From the NCBI RefSeq assembly GCF_000013605.1, contig NC_007908.1:1240001-1304000 (forward strand): a stretch of DNA of 64,000 nucleotides, read 5' to 3'. A program made the translations under genes and the position numbers. The stretch's first letter is position 1. Each line of letters starts with the position of its first letter. Shown here piece by piece: positions 37,199-45,990 of this stretch. The stretch is from Rhodoferax ferrireducens T118. GTDB taxonomy: Bacteria; Pseudomonadota; Gammaproteobacteria; Burkholderiales; Burkholderiaceae_C. The notes beneath the pieces were generated by a model. That model made no database searches, had not been told where the DNA came from, and worked only from the letters and a program-made list of their open reading frames with translations.

Positions 37199-38314
37199 AT
37201 GACCACAGAAGACTTCCTGCTAGGCATGGGTGCCGACACATCATCGGCACAGAACCTGTCCATGCGACTGAGCACGGCGGACATAGAAGCCATGAACACG
37301 GGCATGCTCGAGGAACTGGGCCTAACCAAGCGCGCAACTCAGGCCATTAAAAACAAGCGGCCGCCGATCCCTGTAAAAAACCTGAGATCGGTTCTCGACG
37401 CAAACTTCTACGTATGTTGTGTCTGCAAAGACCGGAACCGCAATGTTGTTGTGCACCATATCCAACCATACGCTCAATCGAAGGATCATGCTTGCTCGAA
37501 TCTGGCTGTGCTTTGCCTCATGCATCATTCGGAAGAGCACCTGACGCGCGATCAAACCCAGAACCTGACCTCGGACAAGATCGCGTCCTGCAAGAAGTCC
37601 TGGGAAGCAGAAACCATTCGAATAAAGGCAGACATTGCGACGGCGCAGCGGGAGCGTCCGTGGAATGAACCTTGTAGGTGGGATTGGGTTAACTTTCCTC
37701 GCGTGGTCGACACCCTTAGGCTCAAAGGGTTGAAGGCTGCCGATGGCTACGGCTACGACGAGTTATTCAAAAGCGGAATTGTCGACAAGTCCGGAGGATT
37801 CGTCGGTACCGATTGGCAGAATGTGAAAGTCAAGGACAACGACTATTTCAGCGCGGGCAAGCAGCAGCTTGAGATTGCTGCTCACGTGGGGCAAATGCTC
37901 GAGCTAATCGGACAGGCGGTGCCCATTTTCGATTTAACCTCTTGGCTGTCGATATGTCCCAGTTTCATTCGAGGCTGTCTAGTCGAAGGTGACTTCATCT
38001 CCGTGAAGGCGTCGTTTGTCTATCACAAAGCCTTCGACGGCGCGATGATCGCAACCGCCGAAACGGAAGCTTGGCGCATCTCGTTCGAGTTCGATCCATG
38101 GTACTGCCTCAGCAGCACCTCCCGGCTCAACTACTACACTACAACGCCTGTGAACCAATCCCTGTTCGGAATCGTTCGGTCAGTGGTATCCCAGGGCGGC
38201 AAGCAAGTTCTCAGCATTTCTCCGCTGGGCACAAGCCCAACTTTCGCGCCGCATAGGCCAAGATTCGGAGATTGGATCGATGGAACTCGGCCGACCGCAG
38301 ACGGTGGGACGTAA
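37199..38314 (+). CDS. HNH endonuclease-domain protein
   Basis: This 371-residue protein has an HNH nuclease motif at about 70-120: YVCCVCKDRNRNVVVHHIQPYAQ...DHACSNLAVLCLMHHSEEH, with the cysteine pair, HH and the final N/H residues. The 250 residues after it are unknown (mixed beta, many aromatics) and may be a sensor or target-binding part. It follows the possible third attC-like cores, so it may be another cassette gene. A defence role is plausible but unproven. Confidence 0.7.
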   Translation: MTTEDFLLGMGADTSSAQNLSMRLSTADIEAMNTGMLEELGLTKRATQAIKNKRPPIPVKNLRSVLDANFYVCCVCKDRNRNVVVHHIQPYAQSKDHACSNLAVLCLMHHSEEHLTRDQTQNLTSDKIASCKKSWEAETIRIKADIATAQRERPWNEPCRWDWVNFPRVVDTLRLKGLKAADGYGYDELFKSGIVDKSGGFVGTDWQNVKVKDNDYFSAGKQQLEIAAHVGQMLELIGQAVPIFDLTSWLSICPSFIRGCLVEGDFISVKASFVYHKAFDGAMIATAETEAWRISFEFDPWYCLSSTSRLNYYTTTPVNQSLFGIVRSVVSQGGKQVLSISPLGTSPTFAPHRPRFGDWIDGTRPTADGGT

Positions 38315-38410
38315 TAACCATCAGCGACGCGCAGTCAAACCGCACAACTTGACGTCCTAAACCCGAGGCTGCGCTCTGACCGGTGAAACACTGAGAGGCT
38401 CAGCTTGCTG

Positions 38411-38445
38411 AAAGCTGACGTTTGGGAACATCCGCAACTGGCCCA
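38411..38445. repeat. Dispersed 35-bp repeat, copy A
   Basis: AAAGCTGACGTTTGGGAACA begins a 35-base sequence found again at 40096-40130 with five differences. The core CCGCAACTGGCCCA is identical. The two copies bracket the alkD/thioredoxin pair. Confidence 0.6.
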
Positions 38446-38578
38446 CTGCAGTCTCATACGCGTCCATCGTCAATGGCTGCAATGGGCACCTTGGAGGCTC
38501 CCACCGATGACCGCAGTCGGAAAGGCTAACTTTTATGTCGGTTTGTGGTTTGTCAATCAGCACCGGTAATTGCAAGAC

Positions 38579-39285
38579 TCAAACTGCAGCCGATCCGCCT
38601 AGGTGTTTTCCCGCCTCTCGGCGCGTCAAGCCCGAAAGGCGCTGCGCATGCTGCGACAAAAAGGCGCGCACGGCCTCAGGCCGGGTGCGGGCGTGGTCGC
38701 GTAGCGCCCAGCCTGTGGCCTTTCGGATGAAGAAATCCGTTTCGGGGGCCAACGCCAGTGCGTAATGAAGCAGTTGCGCCTCGTCGGTCTGCGCCTTCCA
38801 GCCTAGCTGGTGAAGCATGGCCACGCGGCGCACCCACAGGTTCGAATGGCTCAGCCACATATCCATGTGGCGCTGCACATCACACTGGCCCGTCCGCGCC
38901 CGCAGCAAGATGTCTCCCACCACACCAGCCAGACCATCGACCGTGTCCCACCACGATTGGCGCTGCACCAGTTGCAGCAAGCGCGCCAGGCTGTCCAGAT
39001 CAAGCTGCCGGTGGTATTTGATCAGCAAGTCCACCGCCCGTAGTGGAACTCGCGCTCGGGCAGCTCCCACAGGGCTTCGGCCAGCACCAGCAGTTCGGGG
39101 GCAGTCCAGGTGTTCAACCGGGGCAAGGCGCGCAGGGCCAGGCGGCGCGGGGTGGCGCGGACGCCCAAAAACGCAAACTGGTCAAGCATGTAGGCGCGCA
39201 TGGGCGCGGCCTGCAGCGCATCGGCCAGCGGGCGCAGTGCGGCTTCGATCTGCGAGAGCAGCGCTGCCACGGCTGGTGTTGTCAT
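38579..39285 (-). pseudogene. alkD: Frameshifted AlkD-like DNA glycosylase
   Basis: Two overlapping minus-strand frames make one HEAT-repeat DNA-alkylation-repair protein. The first part (from 39285) ends ELPEREFHYG, and the second resumes AVDLLIKYHRQLDLDSLARLLQLVQRQSWWDTVDGLAGVVG near 39040. In the family HYxAVDLL is continuous, so one base is lost, or two gained, between TAC and GTG around 39036-39044. The key residues SWWDTVD (tryptophan and catalytic aspartate) and LWVRR are kept in the second part. It could be a true mutation or a sequencing error. It begins inside the stop of the upstream thioredoxin gene. Confidence 0.75.
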
Positions 39286-39608
39286 GCGATGTTCAGCGCG
39301 GCCGAGATGTAAGCGGCTTGCGTGGGGCGCACCAGGCGCGCTACTTCCTGCCCGTCATGCAGCAGCACCAGCGTGGGCCAGAGCTTGACGCGGTAGCTGC
39401 GCCCAAGCGGGCGACCTGGTCCATCTTCAACCTTGAGGTGGCGCCACTGCGGGTGTTGTGGCAGCACCTCGGCCAGTGCAGGCTGGGCGGCGCGGCAATG
39501 GCCGCACCAGTCGGTGCCGAATTCGAGCAGGGTCAAGCCCGGCAGGGCATCGACTTCGGCACGCGCCGGGGCTTCGGTTTCGCTGAGGTAGGGTGTGGGC
39601 GTGCTCAT
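39282..39608 (-). CDS. Thioredoxin-like protein
   Basis: This 108-residue thioredoxin fold has the redox site WCGHC (about 34-38; GTDWCGHCRAAQP) and the cis-proline segment LWPTLVLL (about 77-84). It has no signal peptide, so it acts in the cytoplasm. Its stop overlaps the start of the alkD frame, forming a two-gene operon, as seen in some relatives where thioredoxin and AlkD-like genes neighbour each other. Confidence 0.85.
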   Translation of the reverse strand: MSTPTPYLSETEAPARAEVDALPGLTLLEFGTDWCGHCRAAQPALAEVLPQHPQWRHLKVEDGPGRPLGRSYRVKLWPTLVLLHDGQEVARLVRPTQAAYISAALNIA

Positions 39609-39781
39609 GCCCGGATTGTGGCTCAGGTGCTTGCAAAGGAGCGCAGGGTGTCGGGGTTGGTCAGTTGCACCATGAGCCGGTGACCAATGTCAGCCGTGCG
39701 GAATTTCCACAGCCGAAATGCCTTCAAGGGCTATCAGCGTGAAAAAGCGCAGAAAATAGCAGATTAGCCATTGAGCCGTTT

Positions 39782-39991
39782 TTGAATCAATACCTTGCCC
39801 ATGCCGAACTCATCGCCACTTTCAGAAGGGCGCAGGTAGATGCTGCTCACAAATTCGGATTGATCAAAGCTGTTGGGGGAAAAGGGCCCAAGGCCGTCCA
39901 GGCGGCCGTCGAGACCGCTGCAAAGGCAGCTAAACGCAGGGATGCGTATGCAAAAAAGCTGAAGATCCTGGGGGTGAGCCTCAAGGATTGA
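39782..39991 (+). CDS. Possible small unknown protein
   Basis: A 69-codon frame starts with TTG. The reading (FRRAQVDAAHKFGLIKAVGGKGPKAVQAAVETAAKAAKRRDAYAKKLKILGVSLKD) has a plausible protein composition, but there is no good ribosome site and no family recognised. It could be the tail of a decayed gene. Confidence 0.25.
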   Translation: MNQYLAHAELIATFRRAQVDAAHKFGLIKAVGGKGPKAVQAAVETAAKAAKRRDAYAKKLKILGVSLKD

Positions 39992-40529
39992 GCGGGGATC
40001 AGTACGGCCGGCTATCGTCTGTTGGCCTGACAGCACTACAGCCCGCCATGAAGGACGGATCCCAGACAGGAAATTCTTGGGAATTGAACTTCCACAAAGC
40101 TGCCGTTCGCGAACGACCGCAACTGGCCCAGAACCGGGTGCTCATGTTTTTCAAGTGACCGACAGCTCCCGTTTAGGGTTGTAGGATGCCCGCCCGCGGC
40201 GGCGAGCCGTTGTCGCCCCGATCAGCAACAAAGGGAGGGCGTCGTACAAGCCGCGAGGGAGGAAACCGCGGCGAGTACCGCGGCTGTCGGAGTGATCTAC
40301 ACAGCTATGGGGATTTGAAGAACCACAGTGCGGTTTGATGTCGCGATTGTGGCGCTCAATCTAGCGACCAGATTGCTCAGATGACGCGCGCCAGCGTTGA
40401 TACGCCAGCTTCTTTGATGGTGCGTTGAACAGGTGACTTTGGTTTCGCTCGCTGTAGCAAAGCTTACCCACGCCGACTCTGACGGATGCCGAGTCGGCAG
40501 GCGGTTTGACCATATCGAAGTTCTTGCGC
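39992..40529. other. Intergenic stretch upstream edge of IS91-type element
   Basis: No gene is supported. It contains dispersed repeat copy B (40096-40130) and, near 40190-40290, GC-rich sequence with GCCGCGAGG / ACCGCGGC inverted pieces that could be one end of the IS91-type element, whose boundaries I cannot fix. Confidence 0.3.
40096..40130. repeat. Dispersed 35-bp repeat, copy B
   Basis: The counterpart of 38411-38445, beginning AAAGCTGCCGTTCGCGAACG and sharing the CCGCAACTGGCCCA core. Confidence 0.6.
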
Positions 40530-41726
40530 TCATGGTGCAGCCTGTTCATAAGGCGGTGCCCGAATGGCCTGGCCGCGCATAAACGTTTGAACGATGATCA
40601 TTGGCGCGCCGCAGCGCGCGCAGACGAAGGTCGGTCGCACAAGTTCAACTGGCTCGTCGGTGTTCTTCGCGTCGGCAACTGCAACAGGTGCGACATCGAG
40701 CAACTCACGGGCGCGTGCCAGGTTCTCTTTGCGAGCGTTGTTGGCAATAAATCCATAGTGGCGAATGCGGTGAAAGCCGGTGGGTAGAACATGCAGCAGG
40801 AAGCGGCGCATGAACTCGTCTGGCTCAAGGGTCATGGTCTTGTGCCGCGTCTTGCCCTTGTCCCGGTAATCCTTCCAGCGAAACGTGACACCGCGCTCGT
40901 CCATCGATACCAGTCGAGAGTTGGCGATGGCGACCCGGTGGGTGTAGCGCGACAAATAGGCCAGCACAGCCTGTGGACCAGCAAACGGGCGTTTGGCATA
41001 GACCACCCATTCGCAGCGTCGCATCGGTGCCAGCCATTTGGCAAATGCGCTCGCGTCGCTTAGCGCGGCGTACTCGCCGAAGAACTGCAACTGGCCGGCT
41101 TGATGCGCCTGGTCGAGTTCTTCGAGGAAGCGCCGGCGAAACAGCCGAGAGAGCACGCGCACTGACAGGAAGAAGCCCGGTTTGCACGCGACCCAACTCT
41201 GGCTGTCCTTGGTCAGACCGCCGCCGGGCACGATGCCGTGCACATGCGGGTGGTGCGTCAGTGCCGATCCCCAGGTGTGCAGCACCAGCGTTGCTGCGAT
41301 CTGCGCGCCCAGATGCTTGGGGTCGGCTGCGATGGTGATCAGGGTTTCTGCTGCCACCTCAAACAACAGCCGGTAGATCACGGCCTTGTTGTAGTACGCA
41401 ATGGCGCTGAGGGGTGCGGGCAAGGTGAAGACCACATGGTAGTAGTCCACTGGCAGCAGTTCGGCCTGGCGTTCTTCCAGCCAACGCTTGGCCGCACTGG
41501 CCTGGCACTTGGGGCAGTGCCGGTTGCGGCACGAATTGTACGCAATCTCGCCGTGCTCGCACGCCTGGCAGTGCAACAGGTGTCCCCCCAGCGCCGCGCT
41601 GCGGCACTGTTCGATGGCCGACATGACCTTGAGTTGACCCAGGCTCAGGTGCCCCTGCTGGCCATTACGCCAAGCCGGGCCGTGGGTACGAAAGATGTCG
41701 GCGACCTCCAGGGCGAGGCGCCCCAC
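40530..41726 (-). CDS. IS91 family transposase (Y2/HUH)
   Basis: This 398-residue IS91-type rolling-circle transposase has an N-terminal zinc-binding module (HCQACEHGEIAYNSCRNRHCPKCQ, about 50-78), the HUH motif HPHVHGIVPGGG (about 157-168) and the tyrosine-bearing AYLSRYTHRVAIAN (about 260-273). A further CARCG zinc knuckle lies in the C-terminal part. It appears complete. Confidence 0.93.
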   Translation of the reverse strand: MGRLALEVADIFRTHGPAWRNGQQGHLSLGQLKVMSAIEQCRSAALGGHLLHCQACEHGEIAYNSCRNRHCPKCQASAAKRWLEERQAELLPVDYYHVVFTLPAPLSAIAYYNKAVIYRLLFEVAAETLITIAADPKHLGAQIAATLVLHTWGSALTHHPHVHGIVPGGGLTKDSQSWVACKPGFFLSVRVLSRLFRRRFLEELDQAHQAGQLQFFGEYAALSDASAFAKWLAPMRRCEWVVYAKRPFAGPQAVLAYLSRYTHRVAIANSRLVSMDERGVTFRWKDYRDKGKTRHKTMTLEPDEFMRRFLLHVLPTGFHRIRHYGFIANNARKENLARARELLDVAPVAVADAKNTDEPVELVRPTFVCARCGAPMIIVQTFMRGQAIRAPPYEQAAP

Positions 41727-41735
41727 GGAAGGTCC

Positions 41736-42611
41736 CTACGCGGGCTCTAAAGTCTCCAGTGGGCTGATCACTTCGCGCAGGATGTCTGTGGCCACCTGGA
41801 CGTACTGCGCCGTAGTGTCGAGCCGGTTGTGTCCGAGCAATACCTGTATCACCCGGATGTCCACTTTCTGCTCCAGTAGGTGCGTGGCAAAGCTGTGGCG
41901 CAGCGTGTGCATGGAGACGCGCTTGTCTATTCTTGCCACCAGGGCTGCTTCGTGAATGGCTCGATTGAGTTGGCGCGTGCCCAGCGACTCGATGGGATTG
42001 AGCCCCGGAAACAGCCAGCCACCGTCGAGCATCTTGCCTTGTGCACGTGCCACACGCCACCAGCAACGCAGCCGCTCCAGCAGTACGGGTGAGAGCATGG
42101 CGTAGCGATCCTTGCGTCCCTTGCCTTGTTCCACGCGCAGCGTCATGCGTTGACTGTCAATGTCGCTCACTTTGAGCGCGACCACTTCGCCGACTCGCAG
42201 CCCGGTGCCGTAGGCCAATGAAAGGGCTGTCTGGTGCTTGATATGCCCAACTGCAGCAAGCAATCTGGCCACCTCTTCCTTGCTCAACACCACGGGCAGT
42301 CGATGCGGCACGCGCACCGACTGCATCTTGGCCATGACCTCTTCACGGCCCAGCGTGATACTGAAGAAGAAATTCAAGCCAACGATGGTCGCGTTGAGCG
42401 TGATGGGCGAGGCTCCTGAATCAACCATATGCAACTGGAAGCGGCGCAAATCCTCTGCGCTGGCAGTATCGGGCGACCTGCCGATAAATCCCGCAAGCTT
42501 GCGCACGGCTCGAACGTATGCCGATTGCGTCTTGGGCGCCAGCTTGCGCAGTCGCATGTCCTCGATCATGCGTTGACGTAGTGGCGAGACGGCTTGACTT
42601 GATGACTCCAT
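41736..42611 (-). CDS. Tyrosine recombinase of the IS91-type element
   Basis: This 291-residue site-specific recombinase has an N-terminal SAM-like domain (RMIEDMRLRKLAPKTQSAYVRAVRKLAGF) and a catalytic domain with R (TGLRVGEVVAL), HxxR (HTLRHSFATHLL), the late H (LLGHNRLDTTAQY) and the nucleophilic tyrosine in TTAQYVQV. ATG 42611 follows an AGGAG site. It is not an integron IntI: it lacks the extra IntI patch and belongs with the IS91-type partner gene downstream. Confidence 0.9.
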   Translation of the reverse strand: MESSSQAVSPLRQRMIEDMRLRKLAPKTQSAYVRAVRKLAGFIGRSPDTASAEDLRRFQLHMVDSGASPITLNATIVGLNFFFSITLGREEVMAKMQSVRVPHRLPVVLSKEEVARLLAAVGHIKHQTALSLAYGTGLRVGEVVALKVSDIDSQRMTLRVEQGKGRKDRYAMLSPVLLERLRCWWRVARAQGKMLDGGWLFPGLNPIESLGTRQLNRAIHEAALVARIDKRVSMHTLRHSFATHLLEQKVDIRVIQVLLGHNRLDTTAQYVQVATDILREVISPLETLEPA

Positions 42612-43386
42612 GGTTGTGCTCCTGTGGTGAACGAGGCGGAATGCCTCGATTCACAACATAGCCGCGGACTCGCCCTGCCGCAAACACCAACAAAGTCCCG
42701 AAGCACCTTACCGCGCTAGCGGTTTAGTCCATCGCTGCTCAAGAGCCGGCCACCGGCAGAGCTTGATTTTTTGGCTGAACGACCGGTATGGAGACTTCGG
42801 TTCGGCCAATGGCCGTTATGGAGCAGCAACCCGGAATACCCGCTCTTGGTCGGCAAGAGCCTACGGGCACCTTAAAGCGCTCGCCCGAAAGTTGACGCTC
42901 GGGGATTCATCAAATCAGGTTGCCGCACAACTGCCGGTCGTGGCCGCGAACAAAGTGCCCATAGTGGATGTTCGAATTCCTGCAAACCGGACGTTCAGAT
43001 GACAGTGTTCAATCCCGGCGGGCTGGTCTGCGTATGTCGGTGATTTCTTGGCGGGTGACCGCTTGTGGAGTCGTCGGTGGTCGCCAAAAGGCTGGCTTTG
43101 CACTCACGCTCAAAGGACTATTTTCGGCTGGACAACGCTATCTCGGCAGCCCGTCCTCATGCCACATTGCCTCGCCATGAGCAAGCTGCTTTTGCTGAAC
43201 AGGGCTAATTCCGGCGCGACCTTCATAATGGCGGGGAAGGCCCGGGGTGGCACCAGTGTGCGTCTGCAGCTCCGTGAGGCGGCGGTGGTCGCAGTCCATG
43301 ATGCTCTGCGGTTACTGTATGCACATAGGCAAGTCCTTTGTGCTCCATGAACGCGAACATCCAACGGGGTTTGCGGAGAACCTTCG
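42612..43386. other. Gene-poor stretch with decayed repeats
   Basis: No intact gene is supported in these 775 bases. Fragments of the AACGACCGGTATGGAGACTTCGG kind of intergenic sequence, common in Comamonadaceae, occur at 42778-42830 and 42965-43030. The right end of the IS91-type element should fall near 42700. Confidence 0.3.
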
Positions 43387-43701
43387 CTATGCCAAAAGGC
43401 GCTTCGAACGCCTTGCAGCCATCGTCACCGTGAGGCCAAAAAGCGTCAACGCCGCTCCCGCCGCGTAACCGAGCGCCGACTCCGGCACCCACCACGTCAG
43501 TAGCGTCGGGTAAATGTCCGCCAGGCTGCGCTCGACGCCCTGGCGGCCACCCAGCGACCCGATTACCGCGATGCTGACCCTGGCTGCTCGGCCGATGAGG
43601 CCAGCGACGATGAGGAACGAGCCCGTACGACACAGCGCTTTGCCGAGCGTAACGATGCGGCGTGGGTCGCGGATTATGAAGTCGAGCAACACTGAAAACA
43701 T
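43387..43701 (-). CDS. Small membrane protein of unknown function
   Basis: This 104-residue protein starts at 43701 behind an AAAGGA site. Two hydrophobic helices (about 24-48 and 76-98) are separated by a polar loop (GSLGGRQGVERSLADIYPTLLTWW), with a basic C-terminus. It lies 68 bases downstream of the E1-like gene on the same strand, so it may be the last gene of the ubiquitin-like operon, but no link in function is known. Confidence 0.6.
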   Translation of the reverse strand: MFSVLLDFIIRDPRRIVTLGKALCRTGSFLIVAGLIGRAARVSIAVIGSLGGRQGVERSLADIYPTLLTWWVPESALGYAAGAALTLFGLTVTMAARRSKRLLA

Positions 43702-43769
43702 GATGTGGTCCTTTTGGATGTGGTTGAAGAAGATGATGCGGGGATACTGATGAACTGCGACGGCAAGCG

Positions 43770-45062
43770 CTATGCGCCGAGCAAGGCTTCCAGCCCGCCC
43801 GGGTCTCGGAGATTCAGGTCTACGACGGAACAGGCATCGCCGCCGAGCTGTCTACGCAGCAACTCGGCGATAGCGTAGCCCGCAGCAACGCAGCCGACGA
43901 ACGGCGCGCCGACTGCGCGGCTTGCGAGGGTCGTGACACCACAGGGGTCGGCACCACCTGCAATTAGCGCCTGATAGGCGGGAGCCTGGGCCATGTCCGG
44001 GTTGACGGTATCTGCGGCCCACAGTGCGGCCGCGGACGACGGGCCGGGGAAGGTGCGCACGCGCATGGCGCGGAAGTCTCTGAAGCCCGAACCCAGCCCA
44101 GCATCGACGACCGTGCTGAAGCCGGCGCCCTCCACAACCCGTCGCGCCGCGGCGTTGTCGACGCCGAACAGGGCCAGCCGCGGCTCTGTCGGGTGCACGC
44201 GCTGCGTTTCGTCGAAGCGCCGCTCGACGATAGCGGTCGCATAGCCTCGTGCTTCGAGCCAGGATGCAGCCACTCGCGTCTTCCTGTGACCCATCTCCGC
44301 TGCAGTCGACAACATCGACGTCGATAGCGTGGACTTGGAAATAATGTCGACGTCTTGAAGGACGAGTGTCGCATTCGCCTCTGGCTTCATAAAGCCAAGC
44401 GTCCAGGCGTAGGCCTGACCTAGGTGCCCCAGACCCACCAGCCAAACTCCAGGCACCTTCACCCCGGCCATGGGCGGTGGGGTACCGTTTTCAAGACAAC
44501 TTGGTGACCACAGCGACAGCGTTACCGCGCGGCGGCCCGCATAGGGGTTGTCGCACCGCAGGATGGAAAAGGCTTCGCTGACGGCGAGCCCAGCTGCTGC
44601 CACACACGCCGGCGCGAAGAAGCCGCCCGCGCCCGAAGACTTTGGACCAACGCCGTAGCGCCAACCGTCAGCCCACGGTTGAATCGCACGGTCATCGGCG
44701 ACGGCCCCGACGGTAGTGTTGGCTGTAATGACAATCGCTGGCCATGCCTGTGCCTGCTCGCGCGAGACTGCCGTGACACCTACCCAAGCCGAAAACTCGC
44801 CCAGCATGAGACCAAGGAATCCAGGTGCGCGAAGGACCATGTCGCGAGGTGCGTCTATGTAAACGTTGCCCAGGAAGCTGCGCGAGGCCGCGTTGATGGC
44901 GGTGAGCGCGATGACCTGTGCCGAGACATCATCGACCACGCTTTGGTCCAGAACGATGCGAACACCGTATGCCGAGAACTTGGCTTGCGCTGCCTCGATT
45001 GTTACTGCCTCGCCGCTGTCGGCCAGCACCTTTGCCAACCGGTGAAATGAATCCGCATCCAT
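43770..45062 (-). CDS. E1-like ThiF-family activating enzyme
   Basis: This 430-residue protein has an N-terminal domain of unknown type (1-200) and a ThiF/E1 adenylation domain. The nucleotide loop is VWLVGLGHLGQAYAW (207-220), the acidic adenylation strand is VLQDVDIISKSTLS (234-247) and C374 in GGADPCGVTTLASRAVGAPFVG is the likely thioester cysteine. It would adenylate the C-terminus of the ubiquitin-like protein at 45991 and pass it to the E2-like protein. The long N-terminal extension resembles E1s of bacterial Bil/Bub-type operons. It lies ten bases after the JAB gene. Confidence 0.8.
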   Translation of the reverse strand: MDADSFHRLAKVLADSGEAVTIEAAQAKFSAYGVRIVLDQSVVDDVSAQVIALTAINAASRSFLGNVYIDAPRDMVLRAPGFLGLMLGEFSAWVGVTAVSREQAQAWPAIVITANTTVGAVADDRAIQPWADGWRYGVGPKSSGAGGFFAPACVAAAGLAVSEAFSILRCDNPYAGRRAVTLSLWSPSCLENGTPPPMAGVKVPGVWLVGLGHLGQAYAWTLGFMKPEANATLVLQDVDIISKSTLSTSMLSTAAEMGHRKTRVAASWLEARGYATAIVERRFDETQRVHPTEPRLALFGVDNAAARRVVEGAGFSTVVDAGLGSGFRDFRAMRVRTFPGPSSAAALWAADTVNPDMAQAPAYQALIAGGADPCGVTTLASRAVGAPFVGCVAAGYAIAELLRRQLGGDACSVVDLNLRDPGGLEALLGA

Positions 45063-45072
45063 CTTGTCGCTC

Positions 45073-45540
45073 CTAGAGAATCTTGATGAGCGCAGCGGCG
45101 TCGCTGCGGTAGTATGAATGCCAACGGCCCTCGCCTTGGTAAACGTTGAAGCTGATGTCTTTCGGCATCACCGGCCCCCGCGCGAAATTCGGTGCGATGA
45201 GCGCGATGTGGCCGGTCAAGGCAATCATTGGGTAAGCCCGGTCGGAGCGGCTTTGAGCCGGTCCATGCGGGTGCGTGTGGATGTCGGCTACGACTTCCAG
45301 CTGCCGGGTGGCGCAGCCTTCCCATAGGTGCGCGAACGCGCTGGAGTCGAGTCGCACGATGGGGTACTTCAGCGACTGCGGGTCAAGCTCGTCGTAAGTT
45401 AGCCAGTCGTAGACGACCTTTGCCGTGTCAGTCACACGCCCTAACAGGAAGGCACCCGACTCGCGGCGGCCTTGTCCGCGGTGATGCAGGTCACCCATCA
45501 GCGCGGACCACAGGCCGACCCCGAACTCAAGCGACTTCAT
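45073..45540 (-). CDS. JAB/JAMM-domain isopeptidase
   Basis: This protein of about 155 residues carries the JAMM zinc motif: E27 (RESGAFLLG), H88-T-H90 (ADIHTHPHGPA), S97 and D100 (SRSD). It is expected to cut isopeptide bonds or trim the ubiquitin-like protein, as BilD-type deubiquitinases do. The start at 45540 (MKSLEFGVG) overlaps the E2 stop by 14 bases. A start at 45552 is possible. The motif is complete, so activity is likely. Confidence 0.82.
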   Translation of the reverse strand: MKSLEFGVGLWSALMGDLHHRGQGRRESGAFLLGRVTDTAKVVYDWLTYDELDPQSLKYPIVRLDSSAFAHLWEGCATRQLEVVADIHTHPHGPAQSRSDRAYPMIALTGHIALIAPNFARGPVMPKDISFNVYQGEGRWHSYYRSDAAALIKIL

Positions 45541-45982
45541 AGGCGAGCTCATGGCTTTGCAGCACTTCGCAGACCGCTTCGATGTATTGCAGCAGTCCAC
45601 GCGAGGGATTCCAGATGAGCCAAGGGTGCTCGGTCAGCCAGTTCGAATGTCCGGGAATGCTCTCCCGGTCACACGGCAGGTAGAGTGCCGCGCCGCCCTT
45701 CCAGCCAGGGTTGAAGACCTGCGATACACGGCCTCCACGCGGCCACAGTGCAGCCGGCAACTGCTGCTGCGACCCCGAATCCCAAAGAGTTGCACTGGGT
45801 GCAGCCTCGGGGTATCCGGTGCACTCGAAGCGCAGCGTGAAACGCCGTCCATCGCGCGCGCCGACCTCTATGTAGACCAGCGGCCACTGCACTTGGACGA
45901 GCCGCCAGCGACACTTTGCCGCCCCGGCCAGGAACCGGCCGGAGCACAGGTGCGTGTCAAGAGCTTCCTTGTCTCGCATCAT
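45527..45982 (-). CDS. E2-like ubiquitin-conjugating protein
   Basis: This 151-residue protein has the layout of bacterial E2-like proteins: beta strands with FECTGYPEAAP (about 53-62, the E2 YPxxP turn) and the active-site region GGAALYLPCDRESIPGHSNW (97-116) with candidate catalytic C104. Trp-rich helices (WLTEHPWLIWNPSRGLLQYIEAVCEVL) follow. It should accept the ubiquitin-like protein from the E1. The start at 45982 follows AGGGGCGAG; an ATG three bases later is equivalent. It overlaps the JAB gene and lies eight bases after the ubiquitin-like gene. Confidence 0.75.
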   Translation of the reverse strand: MMRDKEALDTHLCSGRFLAGAAKCRWRLVQVQWPLVYIEVGARDGRRFTLRFECTGYPEAAPSATLWDSGSQQQLPAALWPRGGRVSQVFNPGWKGGAALYLPCDRESIPGHSNWLTEHPWLIWNPSRGLLQYIEAVCEVLQSHELAYEVA

Positions 45983-45990
45983 CTCGCCCC

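Larger units (their letters stand above)
40530..42611 (-). mobile_element. IS91-type element with tyrosine recombinase
   Basis: Two minus-strand genes nine bases apart, a tyrosine recombinase and then an IS91-family HUH transposase, form the known two-gene IS91-type arrangement (ISPps1-like). Limits are given as the gene limits. The ori and ter ends were not identified. IS91-type elements can mobilise neighbouring DNA by rolling-circle transposition, which could have helped build this region. Confidence 0.8.

Noticed and set aside
41736..42611. Tyrosine recombinase as the integrase of the attC cassettes
   Set aside because: It sits nine bases from the IS91-type transposase, the known two-gene pair of such elements, and lacks an IntI-specific insertion by eye.
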